Source of the DNA: Pontibacter pudoricolor
Lineage (GTDB): Bacteria; Bacteroidota; Bacteroidia; Cytophagales; Hymenobacteraceae
Reading direction: 5' to 3'
DNA length: 64,000 bases
NCBI RefSeq assembly: GCF_010092985.1
Contig: NZ_CP048106.1
Coordinates: 2,046,001-2,110,000, forward strand
Made by a program: the position numbers and the translations under genes. Each line of letters begins with the position of its first letter. Positions within the stretch are counted from its first letter, which is position 1. This document shows positions 62,482-64,000 of this stretch, one piece after another. Under the pieces are notes generated by a model, which searched no databases, was not told the origin of the DNA, and saw only the letters and a list, made by a program, of their open reading frames with translations.

Positions 62482-64000
62482 TTAAACCAGCTCTACATCC
62501 ATGTTCTCATAAATAGTACGGTTGTAGAATATCTTGTGAATGTCCACTACATCTTCCCCGGCGGCAGGGCGTTTTTTAACGTAGGTCCCGTCTTCGCGCA
62601 TAATGTAGGAGTTCTGATTATCGAGCAGGTTGTAGTGCAGAATCGAAATGGCCTCGCGTTTCAGGTCTTCGTTCAGTATCAGGAACAGGGCCTCTATTCT
62701 CCTGTCAAAGCTGCGGACCATTACATCAGCGCTGCCGCTGTAAACTTTGGCATCGCCGCTGTTATGGAAATAATAAATACGGCTGTGTTCCAGGTATTCC
62801 CCAACTATAGATTTCACGAAAATATTCTCGCTCAGATCTTCGCGACCCGGTCGCAGACAGCAAATACCACGAACTATAAGTTTTATAGGAACACCGGCCT
62901 TGGATGCCTTGTAAAACTCGTCCATTACCTCTTTATCTTCCAGCGAGTTGATCTTGATCACAATACCGCTTTTCAGTCCTTTTTTAGCATTCCGGGCCTC
63001 GTTACGAATCAGCTCGATCAACTGGTTACGAAGGCCTTTCGGCGAGGTCATCAGCGATTTGTATTCGTTCGGACGGGAGTGGCCGGTAATTACATTAAAG
63101 AATTCGGAAACATCGTGCGCGTAAATCTCATCGGTTGTAAGCAAACTGACATCAGAATACAAACGGGCTGTTTGCTCGTTATAGTTACCGCTGCCGATGT
63201 GCACATAACGCGTTACCTTCTCCCCTTCTTTCCGGATGATCATCAGCATTTTGGTATGCGTTTTATACTTGCTGATACCATAAATTACAAAGCAGCCGGC
63301 TTTTTCCAGGCGGTCACCTTCTTTCAGGTTACGCTCTTCATCAAATCGGGCTTTAACTTCAAACAACACCGATACGTGTTTTCCGTTTTCGGCGGCTTTC
63401 AGTAACGCGGCAGTAACGCGGCTCTGGTCTGCGAGGCGGTATATCGTTTGTTTAATTCCCAGCACATACGGGTCTTCGGCGGCGCGCTCCAGCAACTGTA
63501 CCACCGGCTCCATGCTGTTATAAGGATGGTGTAGCAACACGTCGTGCTCTTTCAGGTACTGGAACAGGTCTATGCCATCGCTTGGCAGGCTGCGCGGCAT
63601 CACAGACGATGGTTGTTTAAAGCAACGGTCTTTGAACTGCCGGTGGTTAATGATTTGCCACAGCGCGCGCAGGTCTATTAAACTATTGATTGTAAAGACG
63701 TTGGCATTATCGATAACCCAGCGATCCTTCAGTACTTTCATCATAAAAGCCGACGGATTCCGCTCTACTTCCAGGCGTACCACCCGCCCTTTTTTACGGG
63801 TCTTAAGCTTGGATTTTATTTCCTGTACAAAGTCCGCTTCAATGTCGTCTGATTCTTCGAGGGTAAAATCGCCGTTTCGGGTAATGCGGAATAGGTTAAC
63901 TGAAACGATATCTACATTACGGAACAGCTTTTTTATTTTCCAGCGGATAATTTCTTCAATAGGTACAAATATGATCTTGTCCTTGCGGTTGATCTCGTAG
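62482..64000 (-). CDS. ppk1: Polyphosphate kinase 1 (5' end cut by window)
   Basis: PPK1 makes long-chain polyphosphate from ATP reversibly. About 506 C-terminal residues are in the window. The frame is open to the right edge, so the N-terminus is missing. Visible are the PPK region FVPIEEIIRWKIKKLF, the autophosphorylated His in RYVHIGSGNYNEQTARLYSD, the Arg/Lys-rich VLGIKQTIYRLADQSR, the second catalytic His region EHSRIYYFHNSGDAKVYSGSAD and a C-terminal Lys-rich tail. A GTG inside (63783) begins a shorter frame but is not the true start. Confidence 0.95.
   Translation of the reverse strand, partial: YEINRKDKIIFVPIEEIIRWKIKKLFRNVDIVSVNLFRITRNGDFTLEESDDIEADFVQEIKSKLKTRKKGRVVRLEVERNPSAFMMKVLKDRWVIDNANVFTINSLIDLRALWQIINHRQFKDRCFKQPSSVMPRSLPSDGIDLFQYLKEHDVLLHHPYNSMEPVVQLLERAAEDPYVLGIKQTIYRLADQSRVTAALLKAAENGKHVSVLFEVKARFDEERNLKEGDRLEKAGCFVIYGISKYKTHTKMLMIIRKEGEKVTRYVHIGSGNYNEQTARLYSDVSLLTTDEIYAHDVSEFFNVITGHSRPNEYKSLMTSPKGLRNQLIELIRNEARNAKKGLKSGIVIKINSLEDKEVMDEFYKASKAGVPIKLIVRGICCLRPGREDLSENIFVKSIVGEYLEHSRIYYFHNSGDAKVYSGSADVMVRSFDRRIEALFLILNEDLKREAISILHYNLLDNQNSYIMREDGTYVKKRPAAGEDVVDIHKIFYNRTIYENMDVELV

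Noticed and set aside
62470-63405. 311-codon + strand frame opposite ppk1
   Set aside because: Antisense to a strongly conserved polyphosphate kinase. No family features seen.

Overview
The window is a chromosomal segment of a member of the Bacteroidota. The best fit is Cytophagales, and Hymenobacteraceae (Pontibacter or Rufibacter-like) is an inference from gene content only. Support comes from the type IX secretion regulator PorX, the LpxC-FabZ fusion in an HD-hydrolase/lpxD/lpxC-fabZ/lpxA block, DUF2851, carboxypeptidase-regulatory-like secreted proteins, TAnnTTTG promoter-like elements, and divergent xerD/aroQ. Nearly all of it is ordinary core genome. I see no rRNA or tRNA gene, CRISPR array, prophage or intact insertion sequence.

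Layout. 0-3.2 kb: tsaE (cut by the edge), porX and a divergent HD phosphohydrolase. 4.2-9 kb: lipid A block (lpxD, lpxC-fabZ, lpxA, an ABC ATPase), then yebC. 9.4-16 kb: erythromycin-esterase family protein, DUF4197 lipoprotein, cinA, a 2-oxoacid dehydrogenase E2, and two small envelope proteins. 17-25.4 kb: valS, pentapeptide protein, ferredoxin divergent from a LuxC-type acyl-CoA reductase, nucleoside phosphorylase, class IV aminotransferase, trhO. 25.7-33.8 kb: PglD-like acetyltransferase, a multipass membrane protein with an apparent frameshift, DUF2851, two secreted proteins, DUF5996, DUF1456, GNAT and an AT-rich endonuclease-like gene. 33.8-46.6 kb: pyrF, a lipoprotein, lolA-like/ftsK/pyrD, M48 protease with a YjgN-type membrane protein, small DUF genes, a broken gene without a start codon, and a large helical protein. 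46.8-64 kb: paired secreted paralogues, xerD/aroQ, class V aminotransferase, marC, rnhA, trmN6, saccharopine reductase, cdd, esterase, DUF5602-like lipoprotein, PEGA-repeat protein, VOC protein, beta-propeller-like protein, lgt and ppk1 (cut by the edge).

The unusual content lies in the DNA between and across the genes. A short motif, AACTATA (as a palindrome AACTATAGTT), occurs far more often than composition predicts, in both coding and non-coding DNA. Many intergenic regions are strings of hairpin repeats bordered by this motif. Several hairpin families keep a loop of the form WGGA or TCCW while both stem arms change together. A composite repeat of about 300 bp is present three times (3.4, 16.4 and 62 kb).

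Functionally the genes cover envelope building (lipid A, Lgt, LolA), protein secretion control (PorX), tRNA modification and charging (TsaE, ValS, TrhO, TrmN6), DNA segregation (FtsK, XerD), pyrimidine metabolism (PyrF, PyrD, Cdd) and polyphosphate metabolism.
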